DNA of 64,000 nucleotides from Candidatus Poribacteria bacterium. GTDB taxonomy: Bacteria; Poribacteria; WGA-4E; WGA-3G. A program made the position numbers and the translations under genes. Positions 63,738-64,000 of the stretch are shown here, in pieces; the first letter of the stretch is position 1; each line of letters starts with the position of its first letter. The notes beneath the pieces are model-generated. The model had not been told where the DNA came from. It did not search any database and worked only from the letters and a program-made list of their open reading frames with translations. Where the stretch lies: positions 40,461-104,460 of the forward strand of contig JAPOZO010000007.1 of assembly GCA_026706025.1 (NCBI GenBank), written 5' to 3'.

Positions 63738-63763
63738 AAAAGCTTCTCCTCTGTTTATACGAT

Positions 63764-63846
63764 AAAAAACGCCCCAACACCGACTGCTAATCGGCGTTGA
63801 TTCGCGGTTAGCTCAACCGGCAGGTCGGGGCGTTTTATTTTTTTTA
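63764..63846. terminator. Bidirectional structured terminator
   Basis: AAAAACGCCCCAAC at 63764-63778 pairs with GTCGGGGCGTTTT at 63824-63836, and T-runs follow on both strands. Inside lie two smaller hairpins (CCGA/TCGG and CGGTT/AACCG), giving a cloverleaf-like fold. It separates the edge gene from the dockerin-type gene. Confidence 0.8.
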
Positions 63847-63847
63847 T

Positions 63848-63930
63848 AGTTATCAGTTATCGGTTATCAGTTTTCAGTTAAGAGGATTCTTGTAACTGAC
63901 CACTGACGACTCCTCTTCTGACAACTGACA
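63848..63930. repeat. Dispersed hairpin repeat
   Basis: AGTTATCAGTTATCGGTTATC on the left and CTTGTAACTGACCACTGACG on the right, of the TTATCAGTT family, lie just after the stop codon of the edge gene. Confidence 0.85.
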
Positions 63931-63935
63931 GCCAT

Positions 63936-64000
63936 TTACTTCAGAATAACCATCCGTCGCGTCGCAGCAAAGTCTGCAGTCTGGAGTGTGTAGAAGTAGA
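63936..64000 (-). CDS. C-terminal end of a protein with an FlgD/T9SS-like tail (runs off the window)
   Basis: The last 20 codons of a minus-strand gene are visible and end at TAA 63936-63938. They read YFYTLQTADF then AATRRMVILK, the pattern of FlgD-Ig-like and type IX secretion C-terminal domains (YxYxLxxGxFxxTRKxxxxK). The rest of the gene lies beyond the window. Confidence 0.75.
   Translation of the reverse strand, partial: YFYTLQTADFAATRRMVILK

Noticed and set aside
63800..63836. tRNA gene
   Set aside because: Only a D-arm-like quarter is present; no anticodon or T arm follows, and the acceptor stem is part of the terminator.

Overview
The window looks like chromosomal DNA (roughly half G+C by eye) from an uncultivated bacterium. 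My best guess is a Poribacteria-like lineage. The guess rests on several things together: phytanoyl-CoA dioxygenase, Gfo/Idh oxidoreductases, sugar-phosphate isomerase-like TIM barrels, DUF6785-type permeases, LamG proteins with a shared C-terminal tail, dockerin and FlgD/T9SS-like C-termini, and very many short hairpin repeats between genes. No rRNA, tRNA or CRISPR array was found, so the placement is inference.

Layout. 1-12000 is mostly housekeeping: an unidentified protein cut by the edge, a 37-bp tandem repeat, a ROK sugar kinase, two half-size CHAD proteins, mgtE translationally coupled to aroC, an M50-like membrane protein, a DUF6785-type permease carrying an intragenic repeat, pyrD, an Rpn-like nuclease with a probable leaderless promoter, and pyrB with a fused zinc tail. 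12146-19118 is an operon of five paralogous secreted C-type-lectin-like proteins plus a decayed sixth copy, led by one promoter that overlaps a 10-bp-arm inverted repeat. 19245-22735 holds a MITE-like element and a sugar-acid module (dgoD-like dehydratase and two TIM-barrel isomerases). 22759-25435 is an AT-rich patch with a frameshifted GmrSD-like restriction protein and a retropepsin-like protein broken by an in-frame amber codon. 25661-34350 holds a DUF2961/GH172 protein abutting a 1344-residue protein with a very acidic N-terminus, a DUF350 protein, an orphan DNA methyltransferase, a PhyH dioxygenase and an alcohol dehydrogenase.

34552-47800 is the most interesting region. An XRE regulator diverges from a giant membrane protein (about 2440 residues: two LysM-like segments, Ca-binding-like DGIDND repeats, a degenerate M28 peptidase domain, coiled coil, FtsX-type permease). 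Downstream on the same strand lie a two-helix protein, an OPT-like permease, an unknown duplicated-fold protein, a PqqD-type peptide-binding protein and a LolD/MacB-type ATPase. I propose this as one export or peptide-handling system; that is inference from gene order.

47969-64000 holds a SelA-like PLP enzyme, a UPF0173 hydrolase, a GalU-like enzyme, two LamG proteins, an ABC-2 exporter (one ATPase, two permeases) overlapping a Gfo/Idh oxidoreductase gene, an S9 peptidase flanked by diverged direct repeats, an orphan MacB-like permease, a second Gfo/Idh enzyme, a Reeler/NEW3/dockerin protein, and the last codons of a protein with an FlgD/T9SS-like tail. Gaps between genes are commonly filled by a hairpin-forming family built from TTATCAGTT/AACTGATAA words; in places repeats supply the last codons of genes.
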